From Cytophagales bacterium (GTDB lineage: Bacteria; Bacteroidota; Bacteroidia; Cytophagales; Cyclobacteriaceae), in the NCBI GenBank assembly GCA_027317105.1, contig DAHVFH010000201.1:1-35443 (forward strand): a DNA stretch of 35,443 nt, written 5' to 3'. The first letter of the stretch is position 1, and every line of letters starts with the position of its first letter. The notes below the pieces were generated by a model. The model did not search any database, had not been told where the DNA came from, and saw only the letters and a list, made by a program, of their open reading frames with translations. Both the position numbers and the translations under genes were made by a program. Of the stretch, positions 25,428-32,937 are shown in pieces.

Positions 25428-26711
25428 ATGATTTCCCGCAGAAACCTTCTTAAATCTCTTGGCCTTTCGGCCTTTGCATTGCCATCGCTCACCGGCTTGG
25501 CAAACCCGATGACGGAAAATGAAAGCGGAGCTTTGTTGTCGCCAGATAATCCTGATTTTTGGAAAAGCGTGCGAAACCAGTTTCCCCTCGACAAAGACAC
25601 TGTCTTTTTTAACCCGGGCACAGTGGGTGCAATGCCAAAGGTGGTGGTGGATAAAATGACCGCACATTTGAACTATACGGCAAGTAGTCCTGCGGACTGG
25701 GCGTACAAAGACGATAACAAGGAAGAGTTTATTAGCGGCTACAACAACCTGATGGGTATTCGCACCAAAGTTGGGAAGTTGATTAACGCTGACCCAATGG
25801 ATATTGCCATGACTGATAATGTGACCAACGGCATGAGTTACATTGCTAACGGGATAACACTTCAGCCGGGTGATGAAATTTTAACCACCGACCAGGAGCA
25901 CGGTGGAGGGCAATCCTCCTGGAAGCTGAAGGAAAAAAGATTTGGAGCCGTTTTTAAAATGGTAGAAATAGGCAAGCCGATTAGCAGTTCTTCAGAAGTC
26001 TATGACAAAATTTTAAAGGCGATCACCCCTAAAACAAAAGTGCTGATGCTGTCGCACATGATTTCAGGAAGCGGTGCCATTTTGCCAGTAAAAGAAATTT
26101 GTACGGAGGCAAAGAAACGAGGAATATTCACCGTGTTGGATGGTGCCCAAACCATTGGCCACATCAAAGTGGACGTAAAAGACATTGGCTGCGATGCGTA
26201 TGTGGGCTGTTTTCATAAGTGGATAGGCGCGCCTTGCGGTACGGGTTTCATGTTTGTACAATCTGAATATCTAAAAAATCTGTGGACTTCCGTTTCCAGC
26301 TACCGATGGGACGATCATGCCGATGAAGGTTTTCGCTTTACGCAACGAGGAACAGGAAACTTTCCCGTGTTAAAAGGATTGGATGCGGCTCTCGATTTTC
26401 ATTTTGAATTAGAACCTGACCGCGTTTATGCGCGAATCAAGTTTTTGGGCGAAAGGCTGAGGAAGGGATTAGAGGCTAGCCCAAAAGTAAAATTCTTTTG
26501 TCCAAGCGATGAAAGTATGTGCGCGGGCATCACCGTTTATAACATTGAAGGGTGGACTGGGAAAAAACTTCAAGATGCTTTTTGGGACAGTGCTAAAATG
26601 CGACCGCGTGCCCAGGGCGATATTTTTGGTGTAAGGCACTGTACACACATATTCAATTCAGAAGAAGAAATTGACAAAGCCATAGCACTGGTAAGCACTT
26701 GGGCTAAATAA
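25428..26711 (+). CDS. Exported class V aminotransferase-fold PLP enzyme
   Basis: 427 residues. The N-terminus MISRRNLLKSLGLSAFALP has a twin-arginine-type SRRNLLK motif and hydrophobic core, so Tat export after folding with PLP is likely. The body is isopenicillin-N-epimerase/cysteine-desulfurase-like: TVFFNPGTVGAMPK, DNVTNGMSYIANGITL, TDQEHGG, MLSHMISGSGAILPVKEI, LDGAQTIGHI, and the PLP lysine at about K264 in GCFHKWIGAPCGTGFMF, then QRGTGNFPVLKGLDAAL. No desulfurase Cys loop is evident, so cysteine desulfurase activity is unlikely. Substrate unknown. A perfect CAAATATTTG palindrome lies 5 bases before its ATG. Confidence 0.9.
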   Translation: MISRRNLLKSLGLSAFALPSLTGLANPMTENESGALLSPDNPDFWKSVRNQFPLDKDTVFFNPGTVGAMPKVVVDKMTAHLNYTASSPADWAYKDDNKEEFISGYNNLMGIRTKVGKLINADPMDIAMTDNVTNGMSYIANGITLQPGDEILTTDQEHGGGQSSWKLKEKRFGAVFKMVEIGKPISSSSEVYDKILKAITPKTKVLMLSHMISGSGAILPVKEICTEAKKRGIFTVLDGAQTIGHIKVDVKDIGCDAYVGCFHKWIGAPCGTGFMFVQSEYLKNLWTSVSSYRWDDHADEGFRFTQRGTGNFPVLKGLDAALDFHFELEPDRVYARIKFLGERLRKGLEASPKVKFFCPSDESMCAGITVYNIEGWTGKKLQDAFWDSAKMRPRAQGDIFGVRHCTHIFNSEEEIDKAIALVSTWAK

Positions 26712-26727
26712 TTTTCTGATAGAACAC

Positions 26728-28353
26728 TTATAGTTTAAGAGGAAGCGAAATTTTGAAAGCCGTTCCTTCGTTAGGGGTGCTGGTGACTTCAATTTTGCCA
26801 CCTAACATTTCAATTTGCGTCTTGACCAAATAAAGTCCAATCCCTCTTCCCTCCACATGAGAATGAAATCTTTTATAAAGGCCAAAAATATTTTCTTTGT
26901 AGATTTTCGTTTCCATGCCTAAGCCGTTGTCGCTGAATTTTAGGGTAAGAAAATCCTCTCCAACCTCATTGGAAATTTTTATTTTCGGAATTCTTTCTGG
27001 ATGCCTGTATTTTAAGCTATTGCTTATTAAATTATAAAAAACACTGTCGATATAAGGAGGTGATGAATAAATAGATTTGACGTCAAACGAAGAATAAAAT
27101 TTAGCGGAGGTTTCACGAATTTCATTTTCCAAAATTTGCTTAGCTTTCTGAAGGGTAGTTTCAAAATCGATCTCAGAAAAGATTTCGGTATTAAATCGTT
27201 GGATTTGCATTATCCCAGATAAATCCCTGACCACTTGATCAAGCTCCATAGCAGAAAGGCCCGTTTTGCTCATCAGGCTATCAATTTCTTCCTTCGTGTG
27301 GGCGTGTTTAAATATATTAGTTAAGCCAATAATTCTGGCAATGGGTGCACGAAGGTTGTGGGATATGGTATAGGCAAATTGCTCAATACGATTGTTCTTC
27401 AAGACCAATTCGTGATTCGAGGAAAGCAACTCCTTATTTTGTTGTGCCAGCTCTACGGTAAGTTGCAGATTTTCCTTTTCGATAATTTGTTTTTGTTGCG
27501 AAATGATTTGGCTTGCCTCCTCCAATTGTTGGTTTCGTGCTGTAAGGAGTTTAGTCTGGTGCTCTATTTCTTCCTGCTGCGCAATGAGCCTATCATTATG
27601 CGTCTGAATTTCTTCGTTTTGAGATGCAATTTCATAAGTCCGCTCCTGCACCAAGCGTTCCAGTTGTTCATTTTGAGCGTTGAGTATATTATTTTTTTCA
27701 GCTTCAGATTGTAATAGTTTTTCCGTAAGGTTGAAAGCACGAATGGCAGAATAAACCAAGTAGATAAGCGTAGGTATAATTAATAATGCTAAAAGGATTT
27801 GCAAAAGGTAGCTGTTCCGTAAAGCTATTTGATATTGGGTTCTTGCTTTCATAGCAATGCCATCTTCAAAAGAATTGATTTCCTTAGTGAGTCCTTTATA
27901 GAATTGCCAAACATTATAGCCCCTGTCTTGACCTATTAATGTAATCGCTTCATTTTTTTTACCTTCCTTAAGAAGCGAATGAATATGATTTATCCAAGCG
28001 AAATAGCCATTTACGGTATCTTTTAATAAATCAATTTTAGCCATTGAAAATCCTTGTTTCTTCAGGATACCGGCAAGGGTAGCGTGAATTTTTCCCCTGT
28101 TCGTGTTTGCACTGTCAATGGAATTTTCTATTTGTCGCATCCCCGAAAGTGCGTAGCCCCGAATGCCCAAATCTAAAAGGTGGATATTGCTTATCACTTC
28201 AGTCATTTTAACTTTGACCAAACTAGCATCCTCAATTTTCACTTTATTTTGATCGATGACCTGACTATCTTCTTTAAGCAAAAAGAAATTCAAAATAAGT
28301 AGAATCACAATTATTAAAATCGCAAGGATTAGTATAGATTTTCGAAAGATCAT
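26728..28353 (-). CDS. CHASE3-type membrane sensor histidine kinase
   Basis: 541 residues. Layout: membrane helix (about 5-28), periplasmic CHASE3-like helical domain (about 35-175), second helix (about 180-200; LLQILLALLIIPTLIYLVYS), a long coiled coil (about 205-320, ERLVQERTYEIASQNEEIQ), HisKA with the phospho-acceptor His in AYTISHNLRAPIARI, then HATPase_c with the N box FYNLISNSLKYRHPE, G1 FSDNGLGME and G2 GRGIGLYLVKTQIEMLGG. No response regulator lies nearby, so it is an orphan kinase. It follows the DUF1080 gene by 17 bases and likely shares its promoter. Signal unknown. Confidence 0.93.
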   Translation of the reverse strand: MIFRKSILILAILIIVILLILNFFLLKEDSQVIDQNKVKIEDASLVKVKMTEVISNIHLLDLGIRGYALSGMRQIENSIDSANTNRGKIHATLAGILKKQGFSMAKIDLLKDTVNGYFAWINHIHSLLKEGKKNEAITLIGQDRGYNVWQFYKGLTKEINSFEDGIAMKARTQYQIALRNSYLLQILLALLIIPTLIYLVYSAIRAFNLTEKLLQSEAEKNNILNAQNEQLERLVQERTYEIASQNEEIQTHNDRLIAQQEEIEHQTKLLTARNQQLEEASQIISQQKQIIEKENLQLTVELAQQNKELLSSNHELVLKNNRIEQFAYTISHNLRAPIARIIGLTNIFKHAHTKEEIDSLMSKTGLSAMELDQVVRDLSGIMQIQRFNTEIFSEIDFETTLQKAKQILENEIRETSAKFYSSFDVKSIYSSPPYIDSVFYNLISNSLKYRHPERIPKIKISNEVGEDFLTLKFSDNGLGMETKIYKENIFGLYKRFHSHVEGRGIGLYLVKTQIEMLGGKIEVTSTPNEGTAFKISLPLKL

Positions 28354-28370
28354 GAAAGAATTGTAATGAC

Positions 28371-29210
28371 CTATTCCCGTTTTATAACAGCTTTGGGGAT
28401 TTCGTTTATTTTTTCGACCTGAACGTTCCGGTAAAAGACCTCCGCTCCCTCTGATTGAATTTGTATTTTCCCGCGATCTAATCGTTTTAGTTTATCGCCA
28501 TCAAGTTGTGAGGAGTGGTATAAGATCATGTTCACTTGTCCATTGACCACATGAATAGCGGTGTCGCCAAGGCAGTACAAATCAATGGTGTTCCATTCTC
28601 CGGTCGGCTTTTCTGTATCCGGCATTTTTATACATCTTCTTCCTACGCTGCTTTTCTCGTTAAAGATTATTTTCTCGGCCTTTGGGTCATAGACATATCC
28701 TTCGTTGAGTTTTGTAGCGGGAATTTCAAACGAGCCGCCCGCCACGCCCCGATAATCACCACAATCACCTTCTTCTATCTGAAACTCTTGCGACCGCATC
28801 CAAGAGCCAGCGTCTACACCATGTTTACCCCCCGCATGATACAATACTCCGCTATCGCGTATCTTATCTTTTCGAGGTGGTGATTTCTTTTTACCCCATT
28901 TGAACTGGAGTTGTAAGTGAAAATTTTTAAATTCTTGCTTTGTAGAAATACCACCAAAATTCTCGCCCGAGATCCGGATAGCTGGCTGCCCCTCTTCATT
29001 CACTACGGTGAATATTCTATTTGGGTCATTGTTCAGTCCTAAAACCTTGGTCGTGTCAAAGGCTTTTAAAAGGGTATCATAAGCAGGGCCAACGTAAGTG
29101 TCCCACCCTTCAAGGTCTTTACCATTGAAAAGATTCTGCCATTGGGGTTCTTTTGAGCAAGAAATCAGGCATAATGAGATTCCTATGCTTAGTAATTTTT
29201 TGGTATGCAT
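28371..29210 (-). CDS. DUF1080 (3-keto-disaccharide hydrolase-like) lipoprotein
   Basis: 279 residues from ATG 29210; an earlier in-frame ATG at 29225 would put five residues before the signal peptide and is less likely. Lipobox LISC follows the hydrophobic core MHTKKLLSIGISLCLISC. The DUF1080 fold is a concanavalin-like jelly roll: WQNLFNGKDLEGWDTYVG is the family opening, then FKNFHLQLQFKWG, DSGVLYHAGG, EFQIEEGDCGDYRGVAGG, GEWNTIDLYCLGDTAIHVVN and GKIQIQSEGAEVFYRNVQV. Some members hydrolyse 3-keto-glycosides. The large ThuA/GSDH lipoprotein elsewhere in the window belongs to the same sugar-oxidation context. It heads the operon with the histidine kinase. Confidence 0.92.
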   Translation of the reverse strand: MHTKKLLSIGISLCLISCSKEPQWQNLFNGKDLEGWDTYVGPAYDTLLKAFDTTKVLGLNNDPNRIFTVVNEEGQPAIRISGENFGGISTKQEFKNFHLQLQFKWGKKKSPPRKDKIRDSGVLYHAGGKHGVDAGSWMRSQEFQIEEGDCGDYRGVAGGSFEIPATKLNEGYVYDPKAEKIIFNEKSSVGRRCIKMPDTEKPTGEWNTIDLYCLGDTAIHVVNGQVNMILYHSSQLDGDKLKRLDRGKIQIQSEGAEVFYRNVQVEKINEIPKAVIKRE

Positions 29211-29239
29211 GGGATGAAAATACAACTTCTAATGATAAC

Positions 29240-29267
29240 CAAAAATAAATTATTTAGATGAAAGCAA
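29240..29267 (-). promoter_or_regulatory. Bacteroidota-type promoter of the DUF1080/kinase operon
   Basis: On the minus strand TTG (29267-29265), a 17-nt spacer and TATTTTTG (29247-29240). This matches the Bacteroidota pattern and predicts a start near 29233, about 20 nt before the ATG at 29210. Confidence 0.65.
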
Positions 29268-29360
29268 GCGAACAAAAAAGGGATTTATACCTAATGCTAA
29301 GAAACGCAGGGAACTTCTGCTAAGAGAACACCAAGTGTAGGACACCTTAGCGGCAATTTC

Positions 29361-29368
29361 TAATTTTG
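29361..29368 (+). promoter_or_regulatory. -7 box (TAATTTTG) adjacent to the hrpB start
   Basis: TAATTTTG matches TAnnTTTG and ends 5 bases before ATG 29374, so the mRNA would begin at or near the start codon. There is no TTG at the expected -33 spacing, which lowers confidence. Upstream are two GCTAAGA copies (29296-29302, 29319-29325) and an inverted CTTAGC (29346-29351), possibly regulatory. Confidence 0.4.
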
Positions 29369-29373
29369 AGGAA

Positions 29374-31881
29374 ATGAAATATCCAGTTGAGGAAGTTGTT
29401 CCCGAACTTAAGTCTAGCTTAAATAATAGGCCTGTTGTTATCCTTCAAGCCCCGCCTGGGGCCGGAAAGTCCACAATCGTTCCCCTGCAACTTTTGAAAG
29501 AATCTTGGTTAGCGGGAAAGAAAATTGTGATGTTAGAACCTAGAAGACTTGCCGCCCGATCGGTTGCCGCCCGCATGGCTCAACTGCTTAATGAAAAAAT
29601 GGGAGAAACGGTCGGCTTTCGGATACGGTTTGAAAATGCAATCGGCAAGAACACCCGAATTGAAGTAGTAACCGAAGGAATCCTTACCCGCATGTTGCAA
29701 ACGGACAATGCCCTTGAAGGAGTTGGATTGATCATCTTTGACGAATACCATGAACGCAGCCTTCATGCCGATTTGGCGCTGGCACTGTGCCTTCAGTCGC
29801 AACAACTTCTCCGTAGTGACTTGCGAATTTTAATTATGTCGGCCACCTTGGATGGGGAAAAAATTTCATCGGCATTAAATAATTCACCCATTGTTACCAG
29901 CTTGGGCAAACAATTTCCAGTGGAAATAAAATATGAATCAGTACCGAAAGAAGAACCACTTTCCATTTCTGTTGCACGTGTTGTAAAAAAAGCATGGAAA
30001 GAACAGCCGGGTGATATTCTTGTTTTCCTGCCAGGTGCGGGTGAAATCAAGCGTGTTCAGGAATTGGTGGAAAACGAGATTGTGGAGGCTCGGATTTTTC
30101 CATTGTATGGCGACTTGTCTTTTCAAAAACAACAGGAAGCCATCTTGCCTGATCCGCAAGGGCTTCGCAAAGTAGTGCTGGCGACTTCGCTGGCCGAGAC
30201 TTCGTTGACCATTGAAGGGATAACGACAGTGATTGATAGTGGCTATGCCCGCGTTCCAAAATTTGATCCGCGTTCAGGGCTTATGAAATTGGAAACCGTT
30301 CGGGTCACACGCGATGCGGCCGATCAGCGGACCGGAAGAGCCGGACGCCTTGGCCCTGGAGTTGGCTACCGACTTTGGCCGCAGGTCACTCATCAGTATT
30401 TGCAACCTTCCCGACAACCTGAAATTTTGGAGGCTGACCTCGCGCCCTTGATGCTCGAACTTTTTAATTGGGGTACGGACTATAAAGAATTAAATTGGAT
30501 CACCGTGCCACCTGCGGGCGCAGTAAATCAAGCTACCGAGTTGCTCGAAGAATTGGGTGCGATAGAAAAAAATAAAATTACCACCCGTGGAAAGGAAATG
30601 CTTCGGCTGCCTACTCATCCAAGAATAGCCCACATGTTGTTGAGTTCCTTACCCCATCCCGTTAGGACACCCCTGTCCCTGGGGATAGGGGAAAGAGTTG
30701 AGGGATTGGCCACGGATATTGCTGCATTGCTTGAAGAGCGAGATCCATTACCAAAAGATGCTGGCGCAGATCTGGCGCTGCGCATTGAATTGTTGCGGAA
30801 ATGGCGAAGAGGTGAACGGGTAAATGCTGATCGGAATAGTTTGGGGCGAATCGAAAAGGTAGCGGCAACGTGGAGAAGAATTTTCAACCTGAAAGTTGAC
30901 AACGCTGTTTTTTCAGATACCGAAGTGGGGAAGTTAGTAAGTGAAGCGTACCCTGAGCGCATAGCGCAACAAATCGAAAAATTTGGTGCCCGATATAAAT
31001 TGGCAAACGGACGCATTGCAAAACTTCAAGATCATGATTCTTTGCTTCAAAAAAAGTGGTTGGCTATTGCAGCGATGGATATGGGCACTAAAGAAGGAAA
31101 AATCTTTTCGGCAGCAGCCCTTGATGAAAAAGAGTTGTTGGATAAGGCGAAAGAGAATCAGTCCGTAGTGTGGGATAAAGAACGTGAAATGGTAAGTGCA
31201 TCGCTGGAAAAAAGAATTGGGAGTTTAGTTTTAACTTCAAAAAGTATTTCTCAAGTCGATGAATCGCTGCGCATAAAAATTTTGTGTGAGGCTTTTCAGG
31301 AAGAAGGCTTTTCGTTGTTGAATTGGGATGAACCGCAAAAGCAATGGCAGGCGCGAATCATGAGTTTACGTGCTTGGAGGCAAGGCGAGCCATGGCCGGA
31401 GGTCAGCGATCAGCATTTGTTAAAGAACGCAGAAGAATGGCTCGCCCCTTATTTGATTCCGGTAAACAAGCGCGCTGATTTTAAGCGGTTGGATTTGGAT
31501 TCCATTTTGACAGGGATGTTGCCATGGGATTTACAGCAGATGTTCTGCAAACTTGTTCCGACTCGGTTAGAAGTGCCCAGTGGCTCCATGATAAAATTGG
31601 AATATTCTGCCGATGGTCGTCCTCCGGTGATGAGCGTGCGGCTGCAAGAAGTATTTGGCCTGTTGGAAACACCCACGGTGAATGAAGGCCGCACGAAGGT
31701 GATGATGCACTTGCTTTCCCCAGGATACAAACCCGTGCAAGTCACCCAAGATTTAAAAAGCTTTTGGCGTACTACCTATCATGAAGTGCGAAAGGAATTG
31801 CGGGTGCGCTACCCCAAACATCATTGGCCCGAAGACCCTTGGACATCGCAAGCTGTGAGGGGAGTAAAAAGAAAAATTTGA
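29374..31881 (+). CDS. hrpB: ATP-dependent helicase HrpB
   Basis: DEAH-family RNA helicase of unknown physiological role in most bacteria. 835 residues, near the family length. Seen: YPVEEVVPELKSSLNNRPVV, Walker A APPGAGKSTIVPLQLL, TEGILTRMLQ, the DEAH-type box DEYHERSLHADLALAL, MSATLD, VFLPGAGEIKRVQ, ATSLAETSLTIEG, DQRTGRAGRLGPGVGYRLW, ELLEELGAIEK, LPTHPRIAHMLLSS, and the C-terminal HrpB domain with DSILTGMLPWDLQQ, GRPPVMSVRLQEVFG and the end YPKHHWPEDPWTSQAVR. A GC-rich palindrome (30670-30691) encodes an insert near residues 427-446, between HMLLSS and GLATDIAALLEERDPL. Confidence 0.95.
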   Translation: MKYPVEEVVPELKSSLNNRPVVILQAPPGAGKSTIVPLQLLKESWLAGKKIVMLEPRRLAARSVAARMAQLLNEKMGETVGFRIRFENAIGKNTRIEVVTEGILTRMLQTDNALEGVGLIIFDEYHERSLHADLALALCLQSQQLLRSDLRILIMSATLDGEKISSALNNSPIVTSLGKQFPVEIKYESVPKEEPLSISVARVVKKAWKEQPGDILVFLPGAGEIKRVQELVENEIVEARIFPLYGDLSFQKQQEAILPDPQGLRKVVLATSLAETSLTIEGITTVIDSGYARVPKFDPRSGLMKLETVRVTRDAADQRTGRAGRLGPGVGYRLWPQVTHQYLQPSRQPEILEADLAPLMLELFNWGTDYKELNWITVPPAGAVNQATELLEELGAIEKNKITTRGKEMLRLPTHPRIAHMLLSSLPHPVRTPLSLGIGERVEGLATDIAALLEERDPLPKDAGADLALRIELLRKWRRGERVNADRNSLGRIEKVAATWRRIFNLKVDNAVFSDTEVGKLVSEAYPERIAQQIEKFGARYKLANGRIAKLQDHDSLLQKKWLAIAAMDMGTKEGKIFSAAALDEKELLDKAKENQSVVWDKEREMVSASLEKRIGSLVLTSKSISQVDESLRIKILCEAFQEEGFSLLNWDEPQKQWQARIMSLRAWRQGEPWPEVSDQHLLKNAEEWLAPYLIPVNKRADFKRLDLDSILTGMLPWDLQQMFCKLVPTRLEVPSGSMIKLEYSADGRPPVMSVRLQEVFGLLETPTVNEGRTKVMMHLLSPGYKPVQVTQDLKSFWRTTYHEVRKELRVRYPKHHWPEDPWTSQAVRGVKRKI
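30649..30705. repeat. GC-rich palindrome in frame inside hrpB
   Basis: CCCCTGTCCC (30670-30679) / TG / GGGATAGGGG (30682-30691): 9 of 10 bases paired. With its flanks it encodes LPHPVRTPLSLGIGERVE, where I would expect a direct link between the conserved HMLL and GLA..DIAALLEERD segments. The composition differs from the surrounding gene. Confidence 0.6.
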
Positions 31882-31883
31882 TT

Positions 31884-32112
31884 GGATTAGACTGATTTTC
31901 CTTGGAAGCCGCTTTCACTTCGCCAATTTCCACACCATCTCTGATTTCTTCATTGGCATTAGTCACTAATTGGTCGCCAACGGTAAGTGGGCCGAGAATT
32001 TCTGTCTGGCCTTTTGATTCCATTCCTTTTTTCCTTTTTTTACCTCCACCCATTCTGCTTTTTTGTTTTTGATGCGGATGACGTCTTTAGCCCAATCGTT
32101 TATGCTGCCAAA
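31884..32112 (-). pseudogene. Remnant of an RND-efflux periplasmic adaptor (C-terminal part)
   Basis: On the minus strand, two frames give adaptor-like C-terminal sequence. Upstream: DWAKDVIRIKNKKAEWVEVK. Then, in another frame: GMESKGQTEILGPLTVGDQL and VTNANEEIRDGVEI. CusB/HlyD-type adaptors end in similar order (WVEV..., TGMESDG.VEI..GL..GDQLV..G.EEI..G). Only about 75 codons survive, there is no N-terminal half, and the frame runs into antisense hrpB. This appears to be a decayed gene fragment. Family recognition is from memory and moderate. Confidence 0.45.
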
Positions 32113-32234
32113 TTTCTCTGAAGAAAGGGAGGGCAATCGAATGAAAATTTTTAAAAAATGTAAAAAAGAAGAAACCTCTCCGAGCGTTTTGACGTTATAT
32201 TGGCGTTTACAGGTTTATAAATATTTTGAAATTG

Positions 32235-32261
32235 GAAACGTCCTGACTTTCAGGACGTTTC
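32235..32261. other. Perfect 12-bp hairpin before the DUF2911 gene
   Basis: GAAACGTCCTGA / CTT / TCAGGACGTTTC, followed on the plus strand by TTCTTTG, without a proper T-run. It could be a terminator of upstream transcription or a 5'-leader structure of the gene starting at 32299. Confidence 0.7.
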
Positions 32262-32298
32262 TTCTTTGCCAAAACAACCAAATTAACCCAATCCTATC

Positions 32299-32814
32299 AT
32301 GAAAAAACAAATTTTCTTTCCTCTTCTGTTGGTCGCATGCTTTTTAGCGGTGACCACGATGGCCCAAAAAGACAAATCCAAACGCCCTAGCCCTCCGGCC
32401 AAAGCGGAAGGCACAATTGATGGTGCAAAAGTTGTTATTGATTACAGTTCACCTTCTGTTAAAGGACGGAAGATCTTTGGTGACCTGGAAGCCTACGGAA
32501 AGGTGTGGCGCACAGGAGCCAATGAAGCCACTACCTTTGATGTGGACAAGAATGTAAAGATTGAAGGAAAAGATTTGCCGAAAGGAAAATATTCATTGTA
32601 TTCCATTCCTGGGGAAAAGGAGTGGGTCGTTATTTTTAATAAAGTTGCTAATCAATGGGGCACCGAATACGATGAAAGTAAAGATGCACTTCGTGTAACG
32701 GTTAAACCTTCAAAAACCAATAAATTAATTGAGAAAATGAATATTGCCATTGAAGGAAACAAGGTGGTGATCCGTTGGGAGAACACTCAATTTGCATTTG
32801 CGGTTAAGGGATAA
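32299..32814 (+). CDS. DUF2911 exported protein
   Basis: 171 residues with a signal peptide ending MAQ (LLLVACFLAVTTMAQ). The DUF2911 pattern is visible: PPAKAEGTIDGAKVVIDYSS, VKGRKIFGDLEAYGKVWRTG, ANEATTFDVDKNVKIEGKDL, PKGKYSLYSIPGEKEWVVIF and TEYDESKDALRVTVKP. Members are small periplasmic beta proteins of unknown function, common in Bacteroidota. It has a perfect hairpin in its leader and its own terminator, so it is monocistronic. Confidence 0.92.
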   Translation: MKKQIFFPLLLVACFLAVTTMAQKDKSKRPSPPAKAEGTIDGAKVVIDYSSPSVKGRKIFGDLEAYGKVWRTGANEATTFDVDKNVKIEGKDLPKGKYSLYSIPGEKEWVVIFNKVANQWGTEYDESKDALRVTVKPSKTNKLIEKMNIAIEGNKVVIRWENTQFAFAVKG

Positions 32815-32838
32815 CCAAAAAAGAGTGATTTGTAGAAT

Positions 32839-32863
32839 AGCCGGGGTAATCTCCGGCTTTTTT
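32839..32863 (+). terminator. Intrinsic terminator after the DUF2911 gene
   Basis: AGCCGG / eight bases / CCGGCT followed by TTTTTT. Six-bp GC-rich stem and T-run. Confidence 0.85.
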
Positions 32864-32937
32864 GTTTGATCCATGTAGATCGTTTCTTATGAAATTGTAA
32901 TTTGCGGCTTCACCTTGTTGTAAATGGGAATGAATGT

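Larger units (their letters stand above)
31882..32298. other. Intergenic region between hrpB and the DUF2911 gene
   Basis: This 417-base stretch holds the adaptor remnant (minus strand, 31884-32112) and a strong hairpin (32235-32261) but no intact gene. A plus-strand open frame at 32063-32302 has no family features and is judged chance. Confidence 0.5.

Noticed and set aside
32063..32302. Plus-strand open frame of 79 codons before the DUF2911 gene
   Set aside because: No family features, spans the hairpin and overlaps the antisense adaptor remnant; judged chance.
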